From positions 310,001 to 374,000 of the forward strand of contig CAVZBR010000001.1 of the NCBI GenBank assembly GCA_963773585.1: a stretch of DNA of 64,000 bases, read 5' to 3'. This DNA is from CAVXJN01 sp963773585 (GTDB lineage: Bacteria > Pseudomonadota > Gammaproteobacteria > JASBUN01). The position numbers were made by a program, and so were the translations under genes. The notes beneath the pieces are model-generated. The model was not told the origin of the DNA. It made no database searches and worked only from the letters and a program-made list of their open reading frames with translations. Numbering within the stretch: position 1 is the stretch's first letter; each line of letters opens with the position of its first letter. Of the stretch, positions 1 through 7,871 are shown in pieces.

Positions 1-612
1 CCAGCCGAGGACAGCGGCGGCACAACGCAGCGCCGCGATGGCGTGACCCACATCGTGCTGGCAATAGCGATAGGCCCGTTCGCCATATTTCCATGCCTCG
101 CGCCAATGGATCGAGGACAGACCCACCAGAAAAGCACCAGCCGGCATTACCCCTGTGAGATCCTGATCCGCCGAAAACCGGCAGCGCTGTTCCAGTACAT
201 GGTCCCGGCTGAGGTAGTGATAGGTGCCGGCATCGAATCCTTCTCCGTTCGGCAGTACCACGTACGCTTCAGTCGGATGCAGATTGCCGCTGGACGGGTT
301 GCAGCGCAACGCCCAGCGGGATTCGCCGTATTGCTTCCAGGCGGAAATGCCGAACGCCAACTCCAGCAGGGCTGCCAAGCTGGACACGGTAAACGCCCGG
401 GCGGCGATGGCGCCGGGTCGGTACAGATCGACATAGCGCGGTTCGGCTTGGGTGCCCAACAGCGGCAACTCGAATCGCGCGCTGCCGGCGAAGCTGCGGA
501 ACGGGTCCGGTTGATTGCGCCAGTCCAGTCCGCCGGGTCCCGGCGCAAACCGTTGGAAATGGTGTTTGGTACGCTGATGATAAGCGCGGACGTTGTCGAT
601 GGCGGTGGGCAT
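1..612 (-). CDS. SagB-like nitroreductase family protein, partial
   Basis: The reverse strand is open from an ATG at 612 to the window edge, giving 204 residues without a stop; the C-terminus lies outside the window. The protein starts MPTAIDNVRAYHQRTKHHFQ and later reads SSIHWREAWKYGERAYRYCQ followed by HDVGHA, which matches the nitroreductase fold of SagB/thiazoline-oxidase type dehydrogenases that use FMN. In other systems SagB oxidises azoline rings in peptides, but many stand-alone homologues have no known substrate. No cyclodehydratase or precursor peptide is visible on this side. The family call is from motif recognition; the substrate is unknown. Confidence 0.75.
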   Translation of the reverse strand, partial: MPTAIDNVRAYHQRTKHHFQRFAPGPGGLDWRNQPDPFRSFAGSARFELPLLGTQAEPRYVDLYRPGAIAARAFTVSSLAALLELAFGISAWKQYGESRWALRCNPSSGNLHPTEAYVVLPNGEGFDAGTYHYLSRDHVLEQRCRFSADQDLTGVMPAGAFLVGLSSIHWREAWKYGERAYRYCQHDVGHAIAALRCAAAVLGW

Positions 613-1049
613 GGTAATGGAGATCGGGCTGGTAGAATGAGCGGCGCCGCGCAGCGGCTCGGCGGGGTTTCCAGACAACCCACCATAACATTTGCGGGCA
701 AGCGGCTTTGGAATTGCCGTCGAAGCGCGTAGTTTCACCGTTCGGGATTGATTTCCCTGTATATGTTGGTTCAGCACCGCGAGCCGTCCCGCGACGGGAG
801 ACGTATGGCAACGGAATTGGCGTATGCTGTGCGTACAGCCGACGACGTGAATGGCATTGCGCCACATCGGTGCGCACCCGGGCGGCTTGCACCTATTTCA
901 GCCGTTTCGCGTCGAGCAGTTTACGGCCGTGGCCGCCGCCGCGCTGATCTCCATGATTTCCGAGACTGTTTTGGTCCGCCGGCAGTGCCGAGCCGGGCAC
1001 CGTTCTTGCTCAGTAAAGAGCGCACCCCCATCAAGAGTATCCGTTCGCT
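613..1049. other. Divergent intergenic region, no gene seen
   Basis: This 437-base gap separates the SagB-like gene (leftward) from glgP (rightward), so it should hold both promoters. Several short open frames cross it, but none has a convincing start signal or a recognisable product. I see no clear hairpin, repeat or RNA gene. Confidence 0.5.
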
Positions 1050-3575
1050 ATGTCAGAAGCCCGAATCATACCCCTTACGCCGCCTGCGGAAGATGACCGT
1101 ACCAGTCTGGGCAAGGACGCCCTCAAGAAGACCCTGCTGGACAATCTGTTCTACGTCCAAGGCAAGTTTCCGGGCCTTGCGACCATGAACGATTATTACA
1201 TGGCGCTTGCCTACACGGTTCGTGACCGCTTGTTGGAGCGTTGGATCAGTACTGCGGAAACCTACACCCGGTTGCAGTCGCGGACCGTGGCGTACTTGTC
1301 GGCCGAGTTTCTGCTCGGTCCGCATCTGGGCAACAACCTGCTCAATCTGGGCATCTATGAGCCGGTACGCGAAACCTTGCGGGAACTGGGACTCAGCTTG
1401 CATGAACTGCTGGGCCAGGAGCCGGAACCAGGCTTGGGGAACGGCGGCCTGGGGCGGCTGGCGGCATGCTTTCTCGATTCTCTGGCGACATTGGAGATTC
1501 CCGCGATCGGCTACGGCATTCGCTACGAGTTTGGCATCTTCGCCCAGGACATCGTCGCGGGCGAACAAGTGGAACGCACCGACAAATGGTTGAGTCGGGG
1601 CAACCCGTGGGAGATTCCGCGCCCCGAGTGGGCGGCGGCGGTGAAACTCGGCGGCCGGGTGCAGCACTATACCGATGGCGACGGCTGCCACCGCGCCCAT
1701 TGGCAGCCCGCCCGGATCGTGAACGGAATACCCTACGACACCCCGATCCTCGGATATCGCAACAACACTGCCAACACGCTGCGTCTTTGGCGCGCGGAGG
1801 CACCGGAGTCGTTCGACCTTTCCACCTTCAACCGCGGCGACTACTGGGGAGCGGTGAACCAGAAGGTGGTGTCGGAAAATATCACCAAGGTGCTTTATCC
1901 GAGCGACGAACAGGTGCAGGGCAAGGAATTGCGGCTGCAACAGCAATACTTTTTCGTTTCCTGCTCGCTGCAGGACATGCTGCGGATCATGCACGTTCAG
2001 CAGGTGCCCTTGGATCGATTCCACGAAAAGTTCGCAGTTCAACTCAATGACACCCATCCGGCGATTGCGGTGGCGGAACTGATGCGTCTGTTGGTGGACG
2101 AGAACCGCATGGCCTGGGACGAAGCCTGGCTCGTCACCCGCAACGCCATCGGCTATACCAATCACACGTTGCTGCCCGAGGCGCTGGAACAATGGCCGCT
2201 GGAGTTGTTCAAGCGCATTCTGCCCCGGCACCTGGAAATCATATTCGAACTCAATAGCCGGTTTCTCGATCAAGTGCGCACCCGTTTTCTCGGCGATCAC
2301 GCGCGCCTGGCGCGCATGTCCTTGATCAACGAGGAAGGCGAGCGCTACGTACGCATGGCGAACCTGGCCTGTATCGGCAGTCACGCGATCAACGGCGTGG
2401 CGGCTTTGCATACGCAGCTGTTGCAGCAGGACGTATTGTCCGACTTCCACCTCATGTGGCCGGAAAAGTTCAGCAGCAAGACCAACGGGGTTACGCCGCG
2501 GCGCTGGTTGGCGCTTTCCAACCCCGGCTTGAGTGCGTTGCTGAATCGAACCATCGGCGATGGCTGGGTGAAGGATCTCGATCAGCTTCGCCTGCTGGAA
2601 CCCTATGCCGGGGATGCGTCTTTTCGCCGCGAATGGCGCTTCGCCAAACGTAATGTAAAGGAAAGCTTTGCCGCTTATCTGCGCCGACGGACCGGGACTA
2701 CGGTGGATCCAGGCAGCCTGTTCGACGTGCAGGTGAAGCGGATCCATGAGTACAAGCGCCAGCACCTCAATGTGCTGCACATCATCGCCCTGTACCTGCG
2801 ACTGAAGAACAATCCGAACCTGGAGATCGCTCCGCGCACGTTCATATTCGGTGGTAAGGCCGCGCCCGGTTATCGCATGGCCAAGCTCATCATTCGGCTC
2901 ATCACCGGAGTGGGAGAAGTGGTGAATCACGATCCCGGCTTGCGGGATCAGATCAAGGTCGTGTTTCTGCCCAACTTCAACGTCAGCAACGGACAGCGAA
3001 TCTATCCGGCAGCCGAGTTGTCGGAGCAGATTTCCACAGCCGGAAAGGAAGCCTCAGGCACCGGCAATATGAAGTTTTGCATGAACGGTGCGCTGACTAT
3101 CGGGACCCTGGACGGCGCCAACGTCGAAATTCGCGATCAGGTCGGCGCGGATAATTTCTTTTTGTTCGGCTTGACCGCTCCGGAAGTGCAGACCCTGCGC
3201 GCCCAGGGATATTCACCGCAGGATGTATACCGCAGCAGTCCGGAGTTACGAGCCATCGTTGCGCTGCTGCTCGACGGGAGCTTCTCGCACGGCGACAGCG
3301 CGTTGTTTCGTCCCATCGTCGACCATTTGCTGCACGATGATCCGTATATGTTATTGGCAGACTTCCAATCCTACGTCGATTGTCAGGAGCGGGTGGGGCA
3401 AGCCTATTGCGACAAGGAGCAATGGAGCCGCATGTCGATTCTCAACACCGCCCGCAGCGGGCCGTTTTCATCCGACCGGACCATCGGCGAATACTGCCGT
3501 GAAATCTGGAAGGCGGAGCCGATCAAGGTCAAGATGATCGACAAGCGGGCGCTGCACGGCGGTATCGCCAACTGA
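1050..3575 (+). CDS. glgP: Glycogen phosphorylase
   Basis: The 841-residue product is full length for alpha-glucan phosphorylase, which releases glucose-1-phosphate from glycogen or maltodextrin in the cytoplasm. The family core is visible: EPEPGLGNGGLGRLAACFLD near residue 125, the VKRIHEYKRQ segment near 560, and the PLP site EASGTGNMKF with the cofactor lysine at about residue 675, followed by NGALTIGTLDGANVEI. The start is the ATG at 1050; the Shine-Dalgarno match (AAGAG) is weak. No other glycogen gene is adjacent, although a glucosidase-like gene sits 37 kb downstream. The gene converges on the next one with a 21-base gap. Confidence 0.97.
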   Translation: MSEARIIPLTPPAEDDRTSLGKDALKKTLLDNLFYVQGKFPGLATMNDYYMALAYTVRDRLLERWISTAETYTRLQSRTVAYLSAEFLLGPHLGNNLLNLGIYEPVRETLRELGLSLHELLGQEPEPGLGNGGLGRLAACFLDSLATLEIPAIGYGIRYEFGIFAQDIVAGEQVERTDKWLSRGNPWEIPRPEWAAAVKLGGRVQHYTDGDGCHRAHWQPARIVNGIPYDTPILGYRNNTANTLRLWRAEAPESFDLSTFNRGDYWGAVNQKVVSENITKVLYPSDEQVQGKELRLQQQYFFVSCSLQDMLRIMHVQQVPLDRFHEKFAVQLNDTHPAIAVAELMRLLVDENRMAWDEAWLVTRNAIGYTNHTLLPEALEQWPLELFKRILPRHLEIIFELNSRFLDQVRTRFLGDHARLARMSLINEEGERYVRMANLACIGSHAINGVAALHTQLLQQDVLSDFHLMWPEKFSSKTNGVTPRRWLALSNPGLSALLNRTIGDGWVKDLDQLRLLEPYAGDASFRREWRFAKRNVKESFAAYLRRRTGTTVDPGSLFDVQVKRIHEYKRQHLNVLHIIALYLRLKNNPNLEIAPRTFIFGGKAAPGYRMAKLIIRLITGVGEVVNHDPGLRDQIKVVFLPNFNVSNGQRIYPAAELSEQISTAGKEASGTGNMKFCMNGALTIGTLDGANVEIRDQVGADNFFLFGLTAPEVQTLRAQGYSPQDVYRSSPELRAIVALLLDGSFSHGDSALFRPIVDHLLHDDPYMLLADFQSYVDCQERVGQAYCDKEQWSRMSILNTARSGPFSSDRTIGEYCREIWKAEPIKVKMIDKRALHGGIAN

Positions 3576-3596
3576 GACGCGGACGCGAACAGACCC

Positions 3597-4331
3597 TCAC
3601 CACAACTTCGCCAAGCCCAGCAGGCAGACGATCATAAGTCCGGCGCCGATCCAGCGTTGGAACGCGCGCTGGTTGCCCATGATCGATTCGTGCACACGCA
3701 GGCCCAACACATGGCCGATGGCAGCCACCGGCAGAAGGGCGGCGGCGGTCAGCAGATGCAAGTCGATGCCGAACGCAACGAAGGTACTCATCTTGATACT
3801 GACCAGGATGAACCACAACACGAACAGCGTGTTGCGCAGCTGAGCCAGGGGAACGTTGCGCATATAGACCGCAACCATCAGCGGCGCGCCGCTCAATGAA
3901 GTGCCGGCTATGTAACCGCCCAAAACCAGCAATATCTTGTCCGCCCAGTTGCGCTCGCTGTAGATCGCCCAGTTCATCAGCCAGATCACGGCGTAAAACA
4001 ATGTGATGGAATAGATGAACAGCAGCAGCCAGCGAGTAGGCAGATTGATCAGGCCCAGCACGCCCACGATTGCCCCTGGAATTACATACACAGCGGAACG
4101 GCGCAGATAGCGCCAATGTACGTTGTGGATGCGGGTGCGCAGGGTCAATGCCGAGAAGAACAGCAGATGGGCGCCGATGATCGGCAACCACAGCAGCGGC
4201 CGTCCGTCGATCAGCAGCAGCAAAGGCAGCCCCAACGCCGCTCCGCCGAAGCCAAGACCGCTGCGCACGAAGCCGGTCCATACGAACAGTACAACGACGA
4301 TGGCGATTTGTAGTGGTTCCAGGTGCAGCAT
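3597..4331 (-). CDS. TSUP (TauE/SafE) family membrane transporter
   Basis: The 244-residue protein is almost entirely hydrophobic, with about eight predicted membrane segments. Its N-terminal half carries the family pattern FVRSGLGFGGAALGLPLLLL, and a second related stretch (AGTSLSGAPLMVAVYMRN) lies past the middle. TSUP proteins export sulfite or organosulfonates or take up related anions in the inner membrane. The substrate cannot be deduced here: no sulfur-oxidation gene is beside it. It converges with glgP, so it is likely transcribed alone from the 4332-4495 gap. Confidence 0.85.
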   Translation of the reverse strand: MLHLEPLQIAIVVVLFVWTGFVRSGLGFGGAALGLPLLLLIDGRPLLWLPIIGAHLLFFSALTLRTRIHNVHWRYLRRSAVYVIPGAIVGVLGLINLPTRWLLLFIYSITLFYAVIWLMNWAIYSERNWADKILLVLGGYIAGTSLSGAPLMVAVYMRNVPLAQLRNTLFVLWFILVSIKMSTFVAFGIDLHLLTAAALLPVAAIGHVLGLRVHESIMGNQRAFQRWIGAGLMIVCLLGLAKLW

Positions 4332-4495
4332 GGGAGTAACGACTTATTGCGGCTCGCTACTATACACCGGGGCGCCCCGGTTCTCCGGCTCGCCCGGAAG
4401 TTGCTCGCGACGAAGCGCCATGGCGGACGGCTTACCTGCAATTTCCCCGCGACTTGCGCTAGCATCTGAGCGTATGCGGTAACTGGAGGTGTGAC

Positions 4496-5416
4496 ATGCA
4501 GCGAATCGCCATTCTGTTTCTGACGGCGCTGTGGTGCCTGGCGGCGGTGGCGGATCTGCCGGCGCCCCAGGTTCAGAAAATCAACGATCGGATATACGCC
4601 CTGCTGGGGCCGGTTGGCATACCGTCACCGGAGAACCAGGGGTATATGGTCAACAGTGTGCTGATCATCGGGGAGCACAGCGCGGTCCTGGTGGATACCG
4701 GCTTTTCAGACGCCATCGGTCGGCATTTGCGCGCCGCGGTTGCACGCATTACCGACAAGCCGGTGCTGCAGGTCATCAACACGCACCACCACGGTGACCA
4801 CCACCTCGGAAACAGTGCGTTCCCGCAAGCGCAGATCATCAGCAGCGAGAAATGCCGGGAACTGGCTCTGGCTACGGAACAGGAATGGATCTCCCTGCTG
4901 GAAGATCTCACCGGTATGCGCTTTCCCGATACCCGTGTGGTAGCTGCGACGCGCACGTATCCACAGGGCAGCCGGGTGCCGGTGCAATTGGGCGGCGTGA
5001 ATATGGTGCTATGGACGCCAGGCGGATCGCACACGCCGGGCGATCTCATGGTGCTGTTGCCCGACGACCGGGTATTGATTGCGGGCGACATCCTGGTAAA
5101 CCGGATGATGCCGAACTTCCGAGACGGTCATGTCAAAACCTGGGTGGCGACGCTGACCGAAATCACCCGAACCGATGTCGACACCATCGTGCCGGGCCAC
5201 GGACCGTTGATGACGCCCGCCGATGCTGCGGCCATGCATGCGCGCATGTCGGCGTTGTATGACGGTATCGAGTCCGGCTTTAAGAAAGGTCTGCAACCCT
5301 ATGAGATTCGCGAACGGCTGGATTTGAGTGCTTGGCGCGAGCTGCCGTATTTCGATGAGATGATGGGCGGCAACATATCCCGTACGTATCTCGAAGTCGA
5401 ACAGGAAAACTTCTAA
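4496..5416 (+). CDS. Secreted MBL-fold metallohydrolase
   Basis: This 306-residue protein has a cleavable signal peptide (about residues 1-19) and a metallo-beta-lactamase fold. The zinc motif THHHGDHHLGN lies at residues 96-106, with further ligands in SHTPGD (near 178), the AGD of the second zinc site (near 199) and VPGHGP (near 236). It therefore acts in the periplasm on an unknown ester, thioester or lactam. The set-up resembles the metallohydrolases found near quinoprotein and sulfur-oxidation genes, but neither is present. A GGAGGTGTGAC stretch directly before the ATG supports the start. Confidence 0.85.
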   Translation: MQRIAILFLTALWCLAAVADLPAPQVQKINDRIYALLGPVGIPSPENQGYMVNSVLIIGEHSAVLVDTGFSDAIGRHLRAAVARITDKPVLQVINTHHHGDHHLGNSAFPQAQIISSEKCRELALATEQEWISLLEDLTGMRFPDTRVVAATRTYPQGSRVPVQLGGVNMVLWTPGGSHTPGDLMVLLPDDRVLIAGDILVNRMMPNFRDGHVKTWVATLTEITRTDVDTIVPGHGPLMTPADAAAMHARMSALYDGIESGFKKGLQPYEIRERLDLSAWRELPYFDEMMGGNISRTYLEVEQENF

Positions 5417-5461
5417 GCCATTCGAGGGCATGCGCCGCCTTCGTCCCGCGAGGCTCTGGTT

Positions 5462-6187
5462 ATGCACTACGAGCTCTTTTACTGGCCGACGATCCAGGGA
5501 CGGGGGGAATTCATACGCCTGGCCCTGGAAGCGGCGGACGCCGACTATCTCGATGTCGCCCGCGAATCGGGCCCAGGCATGGGCGTCGCGGCGATGATGG
5601 CTTTGATGGAAGAGCCGTCTCTGCCGCGGCCGCCGTTCGCGCCGCCGTTTATTCGCGTCGGCAAACAGGTCATCGCGCAAACTGCCAACGTTCTTTTGCA
5701 CCTCGGAGCGCGGCTCGGGTTGGCGCCAGCCTCCGAAAGCGGTCGCTTGTGGGCCCATCAACTGCAGTTGACGGTGGAGGATTTCATCGTCGACGCACAC
5801 GATACCCATCATCCGGTGGCCAGCACCCGCTACTATCGCGAGCAGAAACCGGAAGCGCGCAGGCGAGCGCAATTTTTCACCAGGGAGCGTGCGCCTGAAC
5901 TGTTGCGCTATTTTGAGCGCGTATTGGCGCAGCACAACGCCGTCCGTGGGTGGATGCTCGGTCGCAGCCTGTCCTACGTGGACTTGTCGATGTTCCAGAT
6001 CGTCGCCGGGCTGCAATTCGCGTTTCCGAACATGATGCGACGCCTGCGCAGCGAAATACCCGGACTGTTGGCGCTGCACGATCGCATTGCCGCTCGCCCG
6101 CGTATTGCCGAATATCTGAATTCCGCCAGGCGTCTGCCTTTCAACAATGACGGGATCTTCCGCCATTACCCTGAACTCGATTTTTGA
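5462..6187 (+). CDS. Glutathione S-transferase family protein
   Basis: The 241-residue protein starts with a thioredoxin-like half (YELFYWPTIQGRGEFIRLAL), as in sigma/mu-like GSTs where the early tyrosine activates glutathione. A helical C-terminal half ends in LPGLLALHDRIAARPRIAEYL-like sequence typical of the family (the motif spans about residues 195-222). An insertion with PPFAPPFIRVGKQVIAQT supplies the cis-proline and thiol-site region. It follows the MBL gene by 45 bases on the same strand and may be co-transcribed with it. The electrophilic substrate is unknown. Confidence 0.85.
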   Translation: MHYELFYWPTIQGRGEFIRLALEAADADYLDVARESGPGMGVAAMMALMEEPSLPRPPFAPPFIRVGKQVIAQTANVLLHLGARLGLAPASESGRLWAHQLQLTVEDFIVDAHDTHHPVASTRYYREQKPEARRRAQFFTRERAPELLRYFERVLAQHNAVRGWMLGRSLSYVDLSMFQIVAGLQFAFPNMMRRLRSEIPGLLALHDRIAARPRIAEYLNSARRLPFNNDGIFRHYPELDF

Positions 6188-6462
6188 CGCGACGGGCTCG
6201 CGGCTGGGAGATCGATAATCCATTCGGCGTCTGCGCCACACTCTGAAACACAACGCAATCGATTGGCATACTCAGCCTTGCGAGGTCCATGAACTGCGAG
6301 GATACGGTGGCGAAAGGGCTGCCGTGGCGCTTCCACGCGATAGATGCAGCGCGACTGGGCGCCTGCGTGCGATCGCCGCCGCAGTCACCGAGTAGACGCC
6401 TGCAGCGCAAACCGTTAGCATGCTGCAGGCACTTACCCTGTAAACTCCGCGGTACAAATCCA

Positions 6463-6849
6463 ATGCGCTGGCTGATTCGATCCTTTTTCAAGGTGGTTCG
6501 GGCTGTTCTGGGCCCATTCATGTTGCTGTGGGAAAAGGTGAGTACGCCCAAAGGCGTTGCGCGTAGTGCCGAAGAGCAGCAGCGGCTGGACGCGCAGACC
6601 CGTCACCTGACGCTATATCAATTCCGTACCTGCCCGTTCTGCATCAAAGTGCGGCGCTCGATCAACCAGATGTCTCTGAACATCGAGACCCGTGATGCGC
6701 AAAAGAATCCGGAGCATCGTCAACAGTTGCTGCGCGGCGGCGGTGCGGCGAAAGTGCCGTGCCTGAAAATCGGCGAGGCCGACGGCGACGCCACATGGTT
6801 GTATGAATCCCGTGAGATCATCCGTTATCTGGAGCAGCGCTACGGATAG
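6463..6849 (+). CDS. Membrane-anchored glutaredoxin-like protein
   Basis: A 128-residue protein with a hydrophobic N-terminal segment (residues 5-23), a short linker and a glutaredoxin domain carrying the redox motif CPFC at 57-60, a cis-proline region VPCLKIG and the C-terminal helix ESREIIRYLEQRYG. It probably reduces mixed disulfides close to the membrane. I chose the ATG at 6463 because the frame upstream to 6289 is Arg/Pro/Cys-rich and has no family resemblance. It lies 275 bases after the GST gene, so the two may share a thiol-related role, but co-transcription is uncertain. Confidence 0.85.
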   Translation: MRWLIRSFFKVVRAVLGPFMLLWEKVSTPKGVARSAEEQQRLDAQTRHLTLYQFRTCPFCIKVRRSINQMSLNIETRDAQKNPEHRQQLLRGGGAAKVPCLKIGEADGDATWLYESREIIRYLEQRYG

Positions 6850-6994
6850 CGGTCGTCCGCCGGGTCTCCGCCGCGCGCGGTTCCGCGAGATCCCACGCTC
6901 GCACTTCTGATCGGCTGCCAGATCCAATCCTGGGCCACCGCTGATAACCGGGCCCTACCGGAAGGGCGCGGATTCCGGTAGGCTGCGACCCCAT

Positions 6995-7366
6995 ATGATT
7001 ACCAAGTTTCTGTTGACGGCGCTTGTCATCATTGCCGCGGTCATGTATCTGCGCCGTCGCTCCGCGCCGGGCGGCGCGAGCGCGCGATCGCAGCCGCAAG
7101 CCCCACCTGCATGGTATTGGCGTTTGCTGCCCGCAGGACTGTTGCTGGCGGCACTCCTGGTGAGTGCGGGTATGTTCTGGGTGCAATGGCAGGACGAGCA
7201 CCGGATCTACGTCGCCCGTGTGATCGATACGCGGACCGGCAAAGTCAGCACCTATTCGGTTTACAGGGATGCGGTGCACGGTCGTAGCTTCGAAACCATT
7301 GACGGGCGCTCGATCACGCTAGCCGACGTCGAGCGATTGGAGTTGGGGGATACACGTAAACCCTGA
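6995..7366 (+). CDS. Small membrane protein of unknown function
   Basis: The 123-residue product has two predicted membrane segments (about 2-19 and 47-66) joined by a basic, proline-rich loop, and then a soluble tail of about 55 residues (RIYVARVIDTRTGKVSTYSV). The tail looks like a small beta domain. I do not recognise a functional family. The start ATG at 6995 is the first in frame and directly precedes the hydrophobic segment. Base composition matches the neighbours. Confidence 0.65.
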   Translation: MITKFLLTALVIIAAVMYLRRRSAPGGASARSQPQAPPAWYWRLLPAGLLLAALLVSAGMFWVQWQDEHRIYVARVIDTRTGKVSTYSVYRDAVHGRSFETIDGRSITLADVERLELGDTRKP

Positions 7367-7871
7367 CCTGCATGCGCAGCATTCCCGGTCGCGTCCGCAG
7401 CAACGGGACGGCGCCCAAGGCCGGAGTCCACCGGCGATTGCACGTGTCATGGGCGCGAGGGTACAGCCCCGGTCCGAGAATGATCCGCTGCTTTCTCGGT
7501 GGGTTACCAGCGCCAACGCAGAAGGCGCGGTTGTCGCGCCGGCCGCGGCGAGACCAAGGGTTGACTGGATGTGGTTCCCCATCCGTTCGCTGGCGCCGGC
7601 GCGAGCCTTCTTCGTTTGCGCAGCGCCCATGCTGCCGTTCTAGCGCTCCGGCCGGTCGGGCCGTTTTATTGCGCAACTCCAATGTGCCTGGTTTTCAAAA
7701 GCCGCTCGAAAACGCTCGGCCCCGATCGGCTAAAGTCGCTGCGTGAGTGCGCGCTACCTATATAATGGAGCGCGCCAACGCGCGCTACGGTCCAGTTGTA
7801 TCTCGCCGTGTTCGGGGACGCGGCCGCAGCTCGGCGTCGAATCAAGATAGCCTTCGAACGAGGATCATGGG
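7367..7871. other. Intergenic region upstream of prsT
   Basis: This 505-base stretch has no convincing gene: the open frames within it are Arg/Pro/Ser-rich shadows. A TATAAT hexamer occurs at 7761-7766, about 105 bases before prsT, and is the best candidate for its -10 element, but no matching -35 hexamer stands out at the usual distance. I found no sigma-54-type element here, unlike in front of the following gene. Confidence 0.4.

Noticed and set aside
1053..2930. A 625-codon open frame antisense to glgP
   Set aside because: It mirrors the third-position GC bias of the glycogen phosphorylase gene, has no recognisable domain and no start signal; the sense gene is unequivocal.
6289..6462. N-terminal extension of the glutaredoxin-like protein
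   Set aside because: The extra 58 residues are Arg/Cys/Pro-rich, lack similarity to any family and would precede the membrane anchor.
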